DNA of 64,000 nt from positions 1-64,000 of the forward strand of contig NZ_JBHRRZ010000015.1 in the NCBI RefSeq assembly GCF_042643265.1. Reading direction: 5' to 3'. This document shows positions 16,206 to 25,811 of this stretch, one piece after another (position 1 is the stretch's first letter; each line of letters starts with the position of its first letter). This DNA is from Virgibacillus_O sediminis (GTDB taxonomy: Bacteria > Bacillota > Bacilli > Bacillales > Amphibacillaceae). The notes below the pieces were generated by a model. It saw only the letters and a list, made by a program, of their open reading frames with translations. It searched no databases and had not been told where the DNA came from. The translations under genes and the position numbers were made by a program.

Positions 16206-16909
16206 CTTCCAAGTACCTCCCTTATCCAAGCTGATTCCATTTCGAATTGGCTAATCTTATCCATATTTTTCTCACTGGCTTTTTTCATCTCATCGATGAC
16301 TCTTTCAAGCTTGGCCAATTCATGTTCCCATTTATAATAAAAGGCAGATGGCTTTTTCTCTAACAAAATTGGCCCAAACAACAGTTGCTGTTCCAATAAC
16401 TCCTCTTCAAAGGGGTCTTCCGCGTATTTATCAGCTGCAAGTACCTCATAAATATGCCCATTTTCCTCAACAATCTGTTCATCTACAATCATATAGTTAT
16501 TTCTTCTGAGCCATCTGCGTACATTTCGGGCGTTGACATTCGGTTGGGCAATGATTCTCTCTACGGTACCAAGTTTATCTATCCCTTTCTGGAGAATGGA
16601 CTGGATCAAAGAGCCGCCCATCCCAGCAATAACTATCTGATTTACTTCATTAGGACTGAGAACTTCCAACCCGTCACCTAGCCGTACATCCACTTTATTT
16701 GTCAGCCCATGAAATTTTACGGTAGATACGGCACTGTTATAAGGGCCCACTCTTACTTCACCCGCAACCGCCCTAGCTTGATCATCCTTCTGACATATGT
16801 AGCATGGCAGATAGGCATGGTCAGAACCTATATCTGCAAAGACCGCCCCTGCAGGTAGATAGGAAGCCGCCGTTTTCAATCTTTCCGATAAGTTGATTCT
16901 ATTACCCAT
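16202..16909 (-). CDS. trmK: tRNA (adenine(22)-N1)-methyltransferase TrmK
   Basis: This SAM-dependent enzyme methylates N1 of A22 in tRNAs with A22 in the D-loop. A class I methyltransferase fold is visible: ADIGSDHAYLPCY (motif I), RLGDGLEVL, IVIAGMGGSLI (motif IV region) and a helical C-terminal domain with coiled-coil character (WEHELAKLERVIDEMKKASEK). Length 235 fits YqfN of B. subtilis. It starts an operon with yqfO (ATGA overlap). The ribosome-binding site is GGAGAA. Confidence 0.93.
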   Translation of the reverse strand: MGNRINLSERLKTAASYLPAGAVFADIGSDHAYLPCYICQKDDQARAVAGEVRVGPYNSAVSTVKFHGLTNKVDVRLGDGLEVLSPNEVNQIVIAGMGGSLIQSILQKGIDKLGTVERIIAQPNVNARNVRRWLRRNNYMIVDEQIVEENGHIYEVLAADKYAEDPFEEELLEQQLLFGPILLEKKPSAFYYKWEHELAKLERVIDEMKKASEKNMDKISQFEMESAWIREVLGR

Positions 16910-16987
16910 AAAAATTCTCCACTTCCTAAGATCGTCTTTCTATATAGAATTTGTAAAAATTCCAGTTATAACACATGATTGTGCAGA

Positions 16988-17027
16988 AAAAGAAAAGCTT
17001 TCTGTTTGAGCAGAAAGCTTTTCTTTT
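16988..17027 (-). terminator. Intrinsic terminator of cccA
   Basis: A 17-bp stem (AAAAGAAAAGCTTTCTG with CAGAAAGCTTTTCTTTT) and a 6-base loop end in a U-run on the minus strand, 100 bp after the cccA stop. Confidence 0.85.
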
Positions 17028-17126
17028 GCATGGGGTAATAAGAATTCCATTCTGCTCTACACATGGAGAGAGCCATAGATTTCCCCTGCATCCGGTTCCC
17101 ACCGGTTTTTAAGTATATGAATCACT

Positions 17127-17519
17127 TTATTGATACTCTTCTGCCAGCCATTGGGAAAGAACCTCGGCTTGCGGTTCGGTAGCCATCCCTGCCGGCATGC
17201 TTCCCTGACCGTTAATGATGATATCCTTAATTTCCTCTTGAGAAAGCCTGCTTCCCACTTCTGTCAGATCAGGGCCTGCTCCCCCTGACAGGTCTGCACC
17301 ATGGCAGCTTGCACAGTTTGCTTCAAAAATCGCAGCTGGGTCAGCGGTAGTTTCCCCTTCTCCTGATTCTTCAGCATTTCCTTCTGATTCTTCTGTTTGC
17401 TCCCCGTTATGCTCTTCTTGGATTGCTTCTCTTTGATTCACACCAATCAGAGAAAAGACAATGACGGTGAGAATCCCGGCAACAGCAATAATTGCATAAG
17501 GGATTACTGGATTTTTCAT
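17127..17519 (-). CDS. cccA: Membrane-anchored cytochrome c550 CccA
   Basis: The 130-residue protein has an N-terminal membrane anchor (IPYAIIAVAGILTVIVFSLIG), an acidic linker rich in Glu and Gly (residues 30-60) and a small cytochrome c domain. The haem motif is CASCHGADL and the distal Met ligand lies in GSMPAGMA. It carries electrons on the outer face of the membrane towards the terminal oxidase. The acidic, Glu-rich linker is somewhat extended. Position next to sigA is conserved with B. subtilis. It has its own promoter and terminator. Confidence 0.93.
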   Translation of the reverse strand: MKNPVIPYAIIAVAGILTVIVFSLIGVNQREAIQEEHNGEQTEESEGNAEESGEGETTADPAAIFEANCASCHGADLSGGAGPDLTEVGSRLSQEEIKDIIINGQGSMPAGMATEPQAEVLSQWLAEEYQ

Positions 17520-17557
17520 AATGATTCCTCCTTATGTATTTCCCCAATTTGTACTGC

Positions 17558-17586
17558 ATTATAAGACTATATATATTTTACTCCAA
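17558..17586 (-). promoter_or_regulatory. Sigma-A promoter of cccA
   Basis: A perfect -10 TATAAT (17558-17563) and a -35 TTGGAG (17581-17586) at 17 bp spacing, with the cccA start about 40 bp downstream. The remainder of the 17520-17871 gap contains the sigA terminator and a hairpin-forming stretch at about 17785-17825 of unknown role. Confidence 0.65.
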
Positions 17587-17829
17587 AATCTCAAGAGTTT
17601 AAAGAAAAAAGGCAGGAAAAAGCAAAATTATGTAAGTTTTTACCACCTTACAGCTTGACCTTGACGGATAGACCATACCATTATGACAATTAAACTTATT
17701 TAAACAATCCTCACCCAAGGATTTGCAAAATGAGGAGAGATTAAGTAAAATATAGACAAACGATGAAAACGGTAACACAAAGAGCAGTCCAGCCTCACCT
17801 GCTGGTGAAACTGACTGGACCTGCTATAG

Positions 17830-17864
17830 AAAAAGCCATTGAACACTACAGAGTGTGCAATGAC
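17830..17864 (-). terminator. Intrinsic terminator of the dnaG-sigA operon
   Basis: A 13-bp stem with one mismatch (GTCATTGCACACT with AGTGTTCAATGGC), a 4-base loop and five U residues follow directly after the sigA stop on the minus strand. Confidence 0.85.
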
Positions 17865-17871
17865 TCCTAAT

Positions 17872-18993
17872 TTAATCAAGAAAATCTTTTAGACGTTTGC
17901 TGCGGCTTGGATGACGAAGTTTGCGAAGCGCTTTAGCCTCAATTTGGCGGATCCGTTCCCTGGTAACGCCAAACACTTTGCCAACCTCTTCCAAAGTACG
18001 AGTCCGTCCATCATCAAGGCCGAACCGTAATCGAAGAACATTCTCTTCCCTGTCAGTCAGCGTATCCAATACGTCTTCCAACTGTTCTTTTAAAAGTTCA
18101 TAGGAAGCATGATCAGATGGAGAGACTGCTTCTTGATCCTCAATGAAATCACCGAGATGGGAATCATCTTCCTCACCAATAGGCGTTTCCAAAGAAACAG
18201 GCTCCTGGGCAATTTTCAGGATATCCCTAACTTTATCCGGTGACAATTCCATCTCTTCACCGATTTCTTCTGGGGTCGGTTCTCTGCCAAGATCCTGCAG
18301 CAATTGCCTTTGTACTCTGATCAATTTATTGATGGTCTCCACCATATGGACAGGTATTCGGATAGTCCTTGCCTGGTCGGCAATTGCCCGGGTGATGGCT
18401 TGACGAATCCACCAAGTTGCATACGTACTGAATTTGAACCCTTTCCGATAGTCAAATTTTTCCACTGCCTTAATCAGGCCCATGTTTCCTTCCTGAATCA
18501 AATCAAGAAAAAGCATGCCACGCCCTACATACCTTTTGGCAATACTTACCACAAGACGAAGGTTTGCTTCCGCCAACCGGCGCTTAGCTTCTTCATCTCC
18601 CTTTTCGATACGGGTGGCAAGATCAATTTCTTCTGCAGCAGACAGAAGATCAACACGGCCAATTTCTTTCAGATACATCCGTACGGGGTCATTAATCTTT
18701 ATTCCTAACGGGACACTTAGATCATTTAGGTTGAATTCCTCTTCTTTCGCAATTTGCTGCATGTTCGGATCTTCTTCCGATTCACCAATAATTTCCACAC
18801 CTTGTTCTCCCAGGTACTCATAAAACTCATCCATTTGGTCAGATTCCAATTCAAAACTGGATAAGCGGTCTGCCACTTCTTCATATGCCAAAACACCGCG
18901 TTTTTTACCCATCTCAAGCAATTGCTCTTTTGCTTGATCAAGCGTAAGCTCGGTTGCGTTTTGTTTTACTTGTGAAGATTTGTTTTCGGCCAT
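17872..18993 (-). CDS. sigA: RNA polymerase primary sigma factor SigA (RpoD)
   Basis: This is the housekeeping sigma factor. The 373 residues contain region 1.1 at the N-terminus, region 1.2 (NDPVRMYLKEIGRVDLL), region 2 with the -10 recognition helix (YATWWIRQAITRAIADQ and RTIRIPVHMVETINKL), region 3, and region 4 with the -35 helix-turn-helix (LEEVGKVFGVTRERIRQIE) and the basic end KALRKLRHPSRSKRLKDFLD. Length equals that of typical Bacillus SigA. It is 31 bp after dnaG in the same operon (macromolecular-synthesis operon) and ends at a terminator. Confidence 0.98.
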   Translation of the reverse strand: MAENKSSQVKQNATELTLDQAKEQLLEMGKKRGVLAYEEVADRLSSFELESDQMDEFYEYLGEQGVEIIGESEEDPNMQQIAKEEEFNLNDLSVPLGIKINDPVRMYLKEIGRVDLLSAAEEIDLATRIEKGDEEAKRRLAEANLRLVVSIAKRYVGRGMLFLDLIQEGNMGLIKAVEKFDYRKGFKFSTYATWWIRQAITRAIADQARTIRIPVHMVETINKLIRVQRQLLQDLGREPTPEEIGEEMELSPDKVRDILKIAQEPVSLETPIGEEDDSHLGDFIEDQEAVSPSDHASYELLKEQLEDVLDTLTDREENVLRLRFGLDDGRTRTLEEVGKVFGVTRERIRQIEAKALRKLRHPSRSKRLKDFLD

Positions 18994-19024
18994 GAGTTCC
19001 CCTCCTTCCAGACTACTTTATAGA

Positions 19025-20845
19025 TCAGTTGGTATTCTTCAACTGTTTTTGAATTTCGATAATTTGCATGGCAATTTGGGCGGCTTTAAGCGGATCATTT
19101 TGCTGCTCTGCCAATCTTTGCTGTTCCTTTAGTGCTTTGATACTCATCCTGTCACCGGATTCGGAGAGGATGGTTCGTATATAATCGTTAACTTCTCTGT
19201 CACTGATATCGTCTTTCACAGGAAGCATGGAAATCTCTGCTACGACCTGTCTGGCCTTCTCATCATCAAGCCTTTCCATGAAGAGGCCCGGGTCTGCAGT
19301 ATGCCCTTCTTCATAAAAAGCATACAGATGGGTAGCAATGATTTTATGAACATCCAGATTGAATGCGGCCCCTATTTCCTCCTGCACCTTTTCTGCAATG
19401 TAAGAGTTTTGCAACATGTAGGAGATAAGCTGTCTTTCTGCATTCTGGAAAGCCGGCAAAAGTCTTTTTCTGCTGTGGAACGACGGCTCTGCTTTCTTAT
19501 TAGTATTACTGTACTTCTCTCTCTTATCCTCCCGGCTGCCGCTTTTCTGCCTATATTGATGGATTTCTTCGGTCAAGGTATCCATGGATATATTATATTC
19601 ATTGCTGAGCTCTTTAAGATAATATTCCCGTTCCACTGGACTGTCAATCACCGCAACCTGCCGAAGCACGGTTTCTACATATTTTATACGGTCTCCTTCA
19701 AGGCTGAGATTAAAGTCTTTTTTTACATACCGCATGTAGAAGCCCATAAAGGTGGTGCTCGGTTTAATGACCTGATCTATAAAAGCTTCTCCCCCATACT
19801 GCCGGATAAAGCTGTCGGGATCCATATCCTCGGATAACCGGGCAATTTTAACATAAGCGCCGACATTCTGAAGCAGCTGGGCTGCCTTATAAGTAGCATC
19901 CATGCCCGCTCTGTCTCCGTCATAACAGAGTATCACCGTGTCGACATAGCGTTTGAGCAGCTTTGCTTGACTATCCGTCAAGGAAGTGCCCAATGTAGCT
20001 ATTCCGTTTTTGACACCAGCCTGATATGCTGAGATTACATCCATGGATCCTTCAAATAAGACGGCCTCATTCTCTTTCCGGATATGTTTCTTGGCCAAGT
20101 CAAAATTAAACAAGGTCTTTCCTTTTCGGAAAAGTTCACTCTCTGCACTATGCAGATATTTCGGCCCTTGTCCATTGATCGCACGGCCATTAAAAGCAAT
20201 CGTTTTTCCCAGATGATTACGTATAGGAAAAATGACCCTGCCACTGAAACGGTCACTTACACTATTATCATCTTTCTGGGATAGTAAACCTGCTTTCACC
20301 ATTAATTGCTGGTGAAACCCCTTTTTTTCAAGAAACTCCGTAGTGAAATCCGTTATGTTCGGTGCGAAACCCAGTTGAAAGGTGTCAATGGTATCATCGT
20401 GGAGCCCTCTTTCTTTCAGATAAGTATATCCTTCTTTACCGTCCTTTGTATGACGGAGCAAATGGTGATAAAGCTTTGCAAGCCATTCATATGCTGAAAG
20501 AATGCTCTGACTCTCCGTGGAGAGGGACGTTTCCTTTCGAATGCCCTCTTCCGGTAACTGAACACCGCTCCTGTCTGCCAGGTGTTTTAAAGCTTCATAA
20601 AAAGAATAGCTTTCCATTTCCATTAGAAAAGTTACAACATTACCGCCTTTTCCACAGCCAAAACAATGAAAAATCTGTTTTTCCTGAGTTACCGAAAAGG
20701 AAGGTGTCTTTTCTCCATGAAAAGGACATAGACCAAAGTAATTTCTGCCTTGCTTCTTTAATTGAACATACTCACCAATGACATCGACAATATCGTTCGC
20801 CTTTCGAACCTCTTCAATTACCTCATCAGGAACCTGATTGGCCAT
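19025..20845 (-). CDS. dnaG: DNA primase DnaG
   Basis: DnaG makes RNA primers at the replication fork. The N-terminal zinc domain (CPFHGEKTPSF, then HCFGCGKGGN) is followed by the polymerase core with the TOPRIM motifs (VLFEGSMDVISAYQAG and CYDGDRAGMDATYKAA) and the helicase-binding C-terminal domain. The start is ATG 20845 (GGTGG 6 nt upstream) rather than the ATG at 20857; 606 residues. The promoter lies more than 300 bp upstream. In B. subtilis yqxD precedes dnaG; here a gap without any gene separates it from yqfL. Confidence 0.97.
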   Translation of the reverse strand: MANQVPDEVIEEVRKANDIVDVIGEYVQLKKQGRNYFGLCPFHGEKTPSFSVTQEKQIFHCFGCGKGGNVVTFLMEMESYSFYEALKHLADRSGVQLPEEGIRKETSLSTESQSILSAYEWLAKLYHHLLRHTKDGKEGYTYLKERGLHDDTIDTFQLGFAPNITDFTTEFLEKKGFHQQLMVKAGLLSQKDDNSVSDRFSGRVIFPIRNHLGKTIAFNGRAINGQGPKYLHSAESELFRKGKTLFNFDLAKKHIRKENEAVLFEGSMDVISAYQAGVKNGIATLGTSLTDSQAKLLKRYVDTVILCYDGDRAGMDATYKAAQLLQNVGAYVKIARLSEDMDPDSFIRQYGGEAFIDQVIKPSTTFMGFYMRYVKKDFNLSLEGDRIKYVETVLRQVAVIDSPVEREYYLKELSNEYNISMDTLTEEIHQYRQKSGSREDKREKYSNTNKKAEPSFHSRKRLLPAFQNAERQLISYMLQNSYIAEKVQEEIGAAFNLDVHKIIATHLYAFYEEGHTADPGLFMERLDDEKARQVVAEISMLPVKDDISDREVNDYIRTILSESGDRMSIKALKEQQRLAEQQNDPLKAAQIAMQIIEIQKQLKNTN

Positions 20846-21208
20846 AATAACCACCATACTATACTATTATTCAAGATGTTTGAAGAAAATCCTTCTTTAT
20901 TCGACAATTTTCTTCTTTATGTGCGAAAAACTTATGGACATCCCTTCAGTTGTTTTTAAGGTTGTGTTAATAGCAGTCTTACCCAAAGTCTATATTTTCA
21001 AAAGGTCGAGCTTTTGGGCGTTTGCAGAAAGCTTATACACCTTAATTCTACATGAAACGATGAAATTCCTTCTTGCTGATGAATGTTTTATTTTTCAGAA
21101 TACCAACCTGAAAACAAATACACTATTTCTGCCACTAATATCTTTGCACAAATTCATATTATAATACAAACAAGATAAAAATGCCAATAAAATAAAATAA
21201 AATAATAA
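20846..21208 (-). promoter_or_regulatory. Upstream region of dnaG with sigma-A promoter (21158-21187) and long untranslated leader
   Basis: A -10 TATAAT (21158-21163) and a -35 TTGGCA (21182-21187) are spaced by 18 bp on the minus strand. If used, this gives a leader of about 300 nt before dnaG. I see no conserved riboswitch, T-box or small coding frame in the leader. It is AT-rich and lies where yqxD sits in B. subtilis. Confidence 0.5.
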
Positions 21209-21248
21209 GCGCAGAAAACAACCCTGCTTCAAGGAATGTATTCTGCGC
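21209..21248 (-). terminator. Intrinsic terminator of yqfL
   Basis: A stem GCGCAGAATACATTCC with GGTTGTTTTCTGCGC (some wobble and mismatch in the upper part) lies 27 bp after the yqfL stop and is followed by a T-rich stretch. The other strand also ends in a U-run. Confidence 0.75.
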
Positions 21249-21274
21249 ATTTTTACATGCAGTACGATCACATA

Positions 21275-22081
21275 CTACCTATGAATGGTCTGCATAATAA
21301 TATTTGCCGTCTCTTCGACTGCTTTGTTGGATACATCAATTACTTCACAACCGATTCTTTTAACCACTTCATTGAAATAACTTATTTCCTGTTCAATTCT
21401 CTTTATATTTGCATAGGTGGCCTGATCCCCAAGCCCAAGTGCCTTTAAACGCTCTTTTCGTATCTCATTCAGCTTTTCCGGGCTGATGCGGAGCCCGATA
21501 CACTTTTCCGGGTTCACTTCGAATAATTCTTCAGGAGGGTCGACCTCCGGAACAATTGGGACATTAGCCACTTTCAAACGCTTGTGTGCAAGATATTGGG
21601 ACAAAGGAGTTTTTGAGGTTCTCGATACACCTATCAGAACGATATCCGCCCTGGCAATACCTCGGGAATCCCGTCCATCATCATATTTTACAGCAAATTC
21701 AATCGCTTCAACACGCTTGAAATAATCTTCATCCAACTTATGAACCAAACCAGCTTCCAGCCTCGGGGACTTATTAAATACTCGCTCCATGGCCTCCAGT
21801 GTTGGCCCCATAATATCGATTACTTCTATATCCTTCTCCGCTGCCTGCTCATTCAAGTATTGGCGCAAGTCGGGATCGACAAGAGTAAAGCCTATTACAC
21901 CATTGCGCTCGCCCGCCATCTGAATAGCCTCATCAATAGTCGCTTTATCTTCGACATATGGAATTCGGTTTATTTTAAAGTCACCACTATTAAACTGGCT
22001 CAGCCCAGCTTTTATTACAAGTTCCGCCGTCTCCCCTACCGAATCCGACAGAACGTAAACAACCGGTTTTTCTGTCACCAT
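21275..22081 (-). CDS. yqfL: Pyruvate, phosphate dikinase regulatory protein (YqfL, DUF299)
   Basis: This bifunctional ADP-dependent serine/threonine kinase and phosphorylase belongs to the family acting on pyruvate phosphate dikinase or PEP synthase. The central P-loop-like motif GVSRTSKTPLSQYLA (about residue 150) is typical, as is the start VYVLSDSVGETAE. In B. subtilis YqfL works with the repressor CcpN in control of gluconeogenic flux. Here too it follows ccpN by 12 bp, so they form an operon. The ribosome-binding site is GGGGGAGATGGT. The true substrate in this organism is not shown by the window. Confidence 0.93.
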   Translation of the reverse strand: MVTEKPVVYVLSDSVGETAELVIKAGLSQFNSGDFKINRIPYVEDKATIDEAIQMAGERNGVIGFTLVDPDLRQYLNEQAAEKDIEVIDIMGPTLEAMERVFNKSPRLEAGLVHKLDEDYFKRVEAIEFAVKYDDGRDSRGIARADIVLIGVSRTSKTPLSQYLAHKRLKVANVPIVPEVDPPEELFEVNPEKCIGLRISPEKLNEIRKERLKALGLGDQATYANIKRIEQEISYFNEVVKRIGCEVIDVSNKAVEETANIIMQTIHR

Positions 22082-22093
22082 ACCATCTCCCCC

Positions 22094-22723
22094 TTAAACC
22101 TGATCGTCTGTAACTAATTCGACAAAAACTTTGGTGATTGTCGTTTTCGTTATACGCCCTACAACCTCCATGCCTTTTTCCGTATCTTTGACCACTGGTA
22201 TTCCATCAATCTGTTTATTTATGAGCTGATTGGCAACTTCAATCAGCAGATCTTCCTTCCTGCATACCGTAATATTCGGCATTCTTGTCATGATAATATG
22301 AACGGGTACAGCACTTAAATCCTGCTGGCCGATACTGGCTCTTAATAAATCTTTACGTGATAAAACACCAGTTATACAGGAATGTTCATCAATCACAAAT
22401 ATAGTTCCCACGTCTTCTAAAAACATAGTAGAGATTGCATCATAAACAGATACATTCTCCTTGACCACAACAGGTACATGCTGGAACTCATGTACCTTAT
22501 ATTTCTTAATTTTCTCTGTTAGAAGCTCGGAACCTGTCTTACCGGTGTAAAAATAACCCACCCTTGGCCGTGCATCCAGAAATCCGGCCATTGTCAGAAT
22601 AGCCAAGTCCGGTCTTAACGTAGCTCGGGTAAGACTGAGGTGATCAGCAATCTTTTCCCCAGTAATCGGGCCATTCTCTTTAACTATTTCTATAATCTGT
22701 TCCTGCCTATTTGATAATTCCAC
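22094..22723 (-). CDS. ccpN: Catabolite repressor CcpN
   Basis: This transcription repressor of gluconeogenic genes has an N-terminal winged helix (RQEQIIEIVKENGPITGEKIA ... LTRATLRPDLAILTMAGF) and two CBS domains that sense adenine nucleotides (VYDAISTMFLEDVGTIFVID and IDGIPVVKDTEKGMEVVGRI). The start is taken as GTG 22723 (GGGTGG upstream), giving 209 residues; the open frame extends to an ATG at 22753 without a good site. It has its own -10-like TATAAT around 22768-22773. It forms an operon with yqfL. Confidence 0.93.
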   Translation of the reverse strand: MELSNRQEQIIEIVKENGPITGEKIADHLSLTRATLRPDLAILTMAGFLDARPRVGYFYTGKTGSELLTEKIKKYKVHEFQHVPVVVKENVSVYDAISTMFLEDVGTIFVIDEHSCITGVLSRKDLLRASIGQQDLSAVPVHIIMTRMPNITVCRKEDLLIEVANQLINKQIDGIPVVKDTEKGMEVVGRITKTTITKVFVELVTDDQV

Positions 22724-22808
22724 CTTTTCACCACCCAACGAGCAATATGACATACTTATTCATAATTATTATATCCTATACAGGAGGGAAAAGGGAAGTA
22801 TTGGTCGT

Positions 22809-24893
22809 TTAAAAGCTTTGCTTCCATTCGATCGCTCTCAGGTCAGCATATTCATTTACCAATACAGCAATAGCATTCACCATAGCAAGACGGTTGCTTC
22901 TCACCCGCTCGTCCTCCGCCATGACCATGTTATGATCAAAGAAAGCATGGATAGGTTCGGCCAATTCTGCTAGCAGGTTCATCGCTTTTTCTGCATCTTT
23001 TTCTTTATTTGCCCTTTTATAAGGATCAGTAATCTGGAGAACCTTCTCGTACAACACATGCTCCGATTCTGTTTCAAAGCCAGCTGGATCCACTTCGGTT
23101 TCTGAGGTCTTCCCTGCAAGGTTCAGTACACGCGTCAATGCTTCCTGAACTACTTTGAATTCTTCGTCTGTCCTTTTATCAGAGAGGATAGCAGCTTTGG
23201 CAAACGTATAGTCAATAACACCAATTTCCTTATGAATGACAGACTGAATAACATCTTGTTCGACATCCATTTCCCTCAGCAAGTAGGATGCACGCAGTTT
23301 GAAGAATTCTTCTAATTCCGCAGCGGCGTTTTCTTCATTCTCAAGATTCAAATCCAGTGACTGGTACAGCGTTCGAGTGAGTGCCAGCAAACTCTCTACT
23401 GAGACATCCCATTGCCTTTGTTTCAAAATACGCAACACTCCTGCCGCCTGGCGCCTCAAGCCATACGGGTCTTGACTGCCGCTAGGTACCAGGCCAACAT
23501 ATATGCAGCCGACAATGGTATCGAGTTTGTCAGCAAGACTTACTATTGAGCCTGGTATCGTTGATGGGAGTTCTCCATTAGCCTGTTTTGGCATATAATG
23601 TTCGCCGATTGCCTTCGAAACCTGCTCTTCTTCACCTAGATTGCGAGCATATTTTTCTCCTATCGTACCTTGGAGTTCGGTAAACTCATTAACCATATTG
23701 GTCATCAGGTCGAATTTGCAGATTTCAGCTGCTCTGACAGCAGCTTGTGTATCTTCTTCATTCAGCTCCAACAATTCTGCTAGCTTTGCTGTGATCTCCG
23801 CAATTCGTACCACCTTATCGTGATAGGTTCCTAATTTATCTTGGAATACTACCCGCTTAAGCTTTTCTTGATAGAAATCTATCGAGTTTTTTTGATCTTC
23901 TTCAAAAAAGAATCTGGCGTCCGACAATCTGGCACGCAGCACCTTTTCATTACCCTTGGAAACTGTGTCCAAAAACCGTTCGTCACCATTCCGAACACCA
24001 ATGAAATACGACAGCAGCTCCCCTTCTACAGACTTTACTGGAAAGTAGCGTTGATGCTCTTTCATGGAAGTAATAAGCACTTCAGGCGGGAGTTCAAGAA
24101 ATTGGCCCTCATAGGAACCCTTGAATACCGTCGGATATTCTACCAGATTCCTCACTTCGTTCATTAAATCCTCGTCGATAGGAATGCGGAAATTTTCTTT
24201 TCTCTCCATCTCTTTGATTCCGTCCCGTATAAGCTGTTCCCTCTCCTTGGCATCGGCGATAACGTGTTCATCTCTTAAGGCATTTACATATTCCGCCGGT
24301 TGGCCAATTGTAATCTCCTGTCCGAGGAACCTATGTCCGTATGTCCTGTTTCCAGTCCGTACCCCGGTCAATTCAAATGGAATGATCTCATTTCCATGCA
24401 ATGCCACCATCCAGCGGATCGGTCTTGCATACTTTAATGTTTGATCCGCCCATCGCATATTTTTACCAAACTGGATAGAGGTGATGACGTCCCGCAAGCC
24501 TGGCAAAAGTTCAGCTGTATCCATCCCCACGATATGCTTCTCCACGAAAATATAGGTCGTGCCTTTCACTTCTTTAGTATAGATATCTTCTACTGTCTTG
24601 CCTTGCCCCTTGGTAAAACCTATGGCAGCCTTTGTCCAATTTCCCTTCTCATCTTTAGCAATCTTTTCAGCAGGCCCTCTTGCTTCCTCCCTTATGGATG
24701 TCTGCTCTTCAGCTACATCTTCGACCAGCACCGCCAGACGTCTTGGGGTTGAAAAAGAAGTTACAGGGCCATGGTCGACTCTTAAATCATCCAGCCATTT
24801 CTCCGTTTTTACTGCCAGTTGATTCTCTGCGTCATCTACAAATCGTGCTGGCAACTCTTCCAAGCCGATTTCCAATAAGACATCCTTCGCCAT
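22809..24893 (-). CDS. glyS: Glycyl-tRNA synthetase beta subunit
   Basis: The 694-residue subunit of the alpha2-beta2 glycyl-tRNA synthetase handles tRNA binding. Typical features are the start MAKDVLLEIGLEELPARFV, the central HD-type domain region, and the C-terminal anticodon-binding DALR-like part (HAFFDHNMVMAEDERVRSNRLAMVNAI). The stop of glyQ is directly adjacent (glyS starts one base before), so they are co-translated. It is regulated through the T-box leader upstream of glyQ. Confidence 0.97.
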   Translation of the reverse strand: MAKDVLLEIGLEELPARFVDDAENQLAVKTEKWLDDLRVDHGPVTSFSTPRRLAVLVEDVAEEQTSIREEARGPAEKIAKDEKGNWTKAAIGFTKGQGKTVEDIYTKEVKGTTYIFVEKHIVGMDTAELLPGLRDVITSIQFGKNMRWADQTLKYARPIRWMVALHGNEIIPFELTGVRTGNRTYGHRFLGQEITIGQPAEYVNALRDEHVIADAKEREQLIRDGIKEMERKENFRIPIDEDLMNEVRNLVEYPTVFKGSYEGQFLELPPEVLITSMKEHQRYFPVKSVEGELLSYFIGVRNGDERFLDTVSKGNEKVLRARLSDARFFFEEDQKNSIDFYQEKLKRVVFQDKLGTYHDKVVRIAEITAKLAELLELNEEDTQAAVRAAEICKFDLMTNMVNEFTELQGTIGEKYARNLGEEEQVSKAIGEHYMPKQANGELPSTIPGSIVSLADKLDTIVGCIYVGLVPSGSQDPYGLRRQAAGVLRILKQRQWDVSVESLLALTRTLYQSLDLNLENEENAAAELEEFFKLRASYLLREMDVEQDVIQSVIHKEIGVIDYTFAKAAILSDKRTDEEFKVVQEALTRVLNLAGKTSETEVDPAGFETESEHVLYEKVLQITDPYKRANKEKDAEKAMNLLAELAEPIHAFFDHNMVMAEDERVRSNRLAMVNAIAVLVNEYADLRAIEWKQSF

Positions 24894-25778
24894 TTACATC
24901 TCCTCCTCTTTCTCTTTCAGCATAGGAAAACCAAGTCTCTCTCTTTCGGCAACATACGCCTTTGCAATATTTCTGGCCAAGTTTCTGATTCTGGATATGT
25001 AGCCGGTACGCTCCGTTACCGAAATGACTCCTTTTGCATCAAGCAGATTAAAGGTGTGGGAGCACTTTAAAACGTAGTCATATCCGGGGAAGACCAGGCC
25101 TTTTTCCATGGTCTTTTCCGCTTCTTTTTCATACATGGAAAAAAGCTGGAAGAGCATATCGGTGTCTGATTCCTCAAACGTATACTTGGAATGCTCATAC
25201 TCCGGCTGGTAAAAAATGTCGCTAACAGTGACTCCGCTTGTCCATTCTAGATCAAACACATTTTCCTTGTCTTGTATATAGGAAGCAAGACGTTCAATTC
25301 CGTATGTTATCTCTACAGATACAGGGTTCGCTTCCAGACCGCCGATTTGCTGGAAATAAGTAAATTGAGTTATTTCCATACCATCCAGCCATACTTCCCA
25401 GCCAAGCCCAGCAGCACCAAGTGTTGGATTTTCCCAGTTATCCTCTACAAAACGGATATCATGTTTCAGAGGATCAATTCCCAACTTTTTCAAGGATTCC
25501 AAATAAAGCTCCTGGATATTGTCCGGGGATGGCTTCATGATCACTTGGAACTGGTGGTGTTGATACAGACGATTGGGATTATCTCCATAACGTCCATCTG
25601 CAGGCCGTCGCGACGGCTCTACATATGCTACATTCCACGGCTCCGGCCCAAGGCTTCTAAGAAGAGTCATTGGCGACATAGTACCTGCTCCCTTTTCCAC
25701 ATCATAGGCTTGCATTAGAATACAGTTCTGCTCAGACCAATGCTGTTGAAGCGTTAATATCATTTCCTGGATATTCAT
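24894..25778 (-). CDS. glyQ: Glycyl-tRNA synthetase alpha subunit
   Basis: This is the catalytic class II subunit that activates glycine, 294 residues. Conserved stretches include QQHWSEQNCILMQAYDVEKGAGTM, YVEPSRRPADGRYGDNPNR, QFQVIMKPSPDN, and LGAAGLGWEVWLDGMEITQFTY. The start is ATG 25778 (GGAGG 8 nt upstream); an ATG at 25793 overlaps the site. It is preceded by a glycine T-box riboswitch and followed without gap by glyS. Confidence 0.97.
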   Translation of the reverse strand: MNIQEMILTLQQHWSEQNCILMQAYDVEKGAGTMSPMTLLRSLGPEPWNVAYVEPSRRPADGRYGDNPNRLYQHHQFQVIMKPSPDNIQELYLESLKKLGIDPLKHDIRFVEDNWENPTLGAAGLGWEVWLDGMEITQFTYFQQIGGLEANPVSVEITYGIERLASYIQDKENVFDLEWTSGVTVSDIFYQPEYEHSKYTFEESDTDMLFQLFSMYEKEAEKTMEKGLVFPGYDYVLKCSHTFNLLDAKGVISVTERTGYISRIRNLARNIAKAYVAERERLGFPMLKEKEEEM

Positions 25779-25811
25779 ATGTTTAACCTCCATAAATTTT
25801 TTTAATAATAA

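Noticed and set aside
17785..17825. Stem-loop around CAGTCCAG..CTGGAC as a possible small RNA
   Set aside because: Only a short branched hairpin is visible, with no promoter or conserved RNA family features; it lies beyond the sigA terminator.
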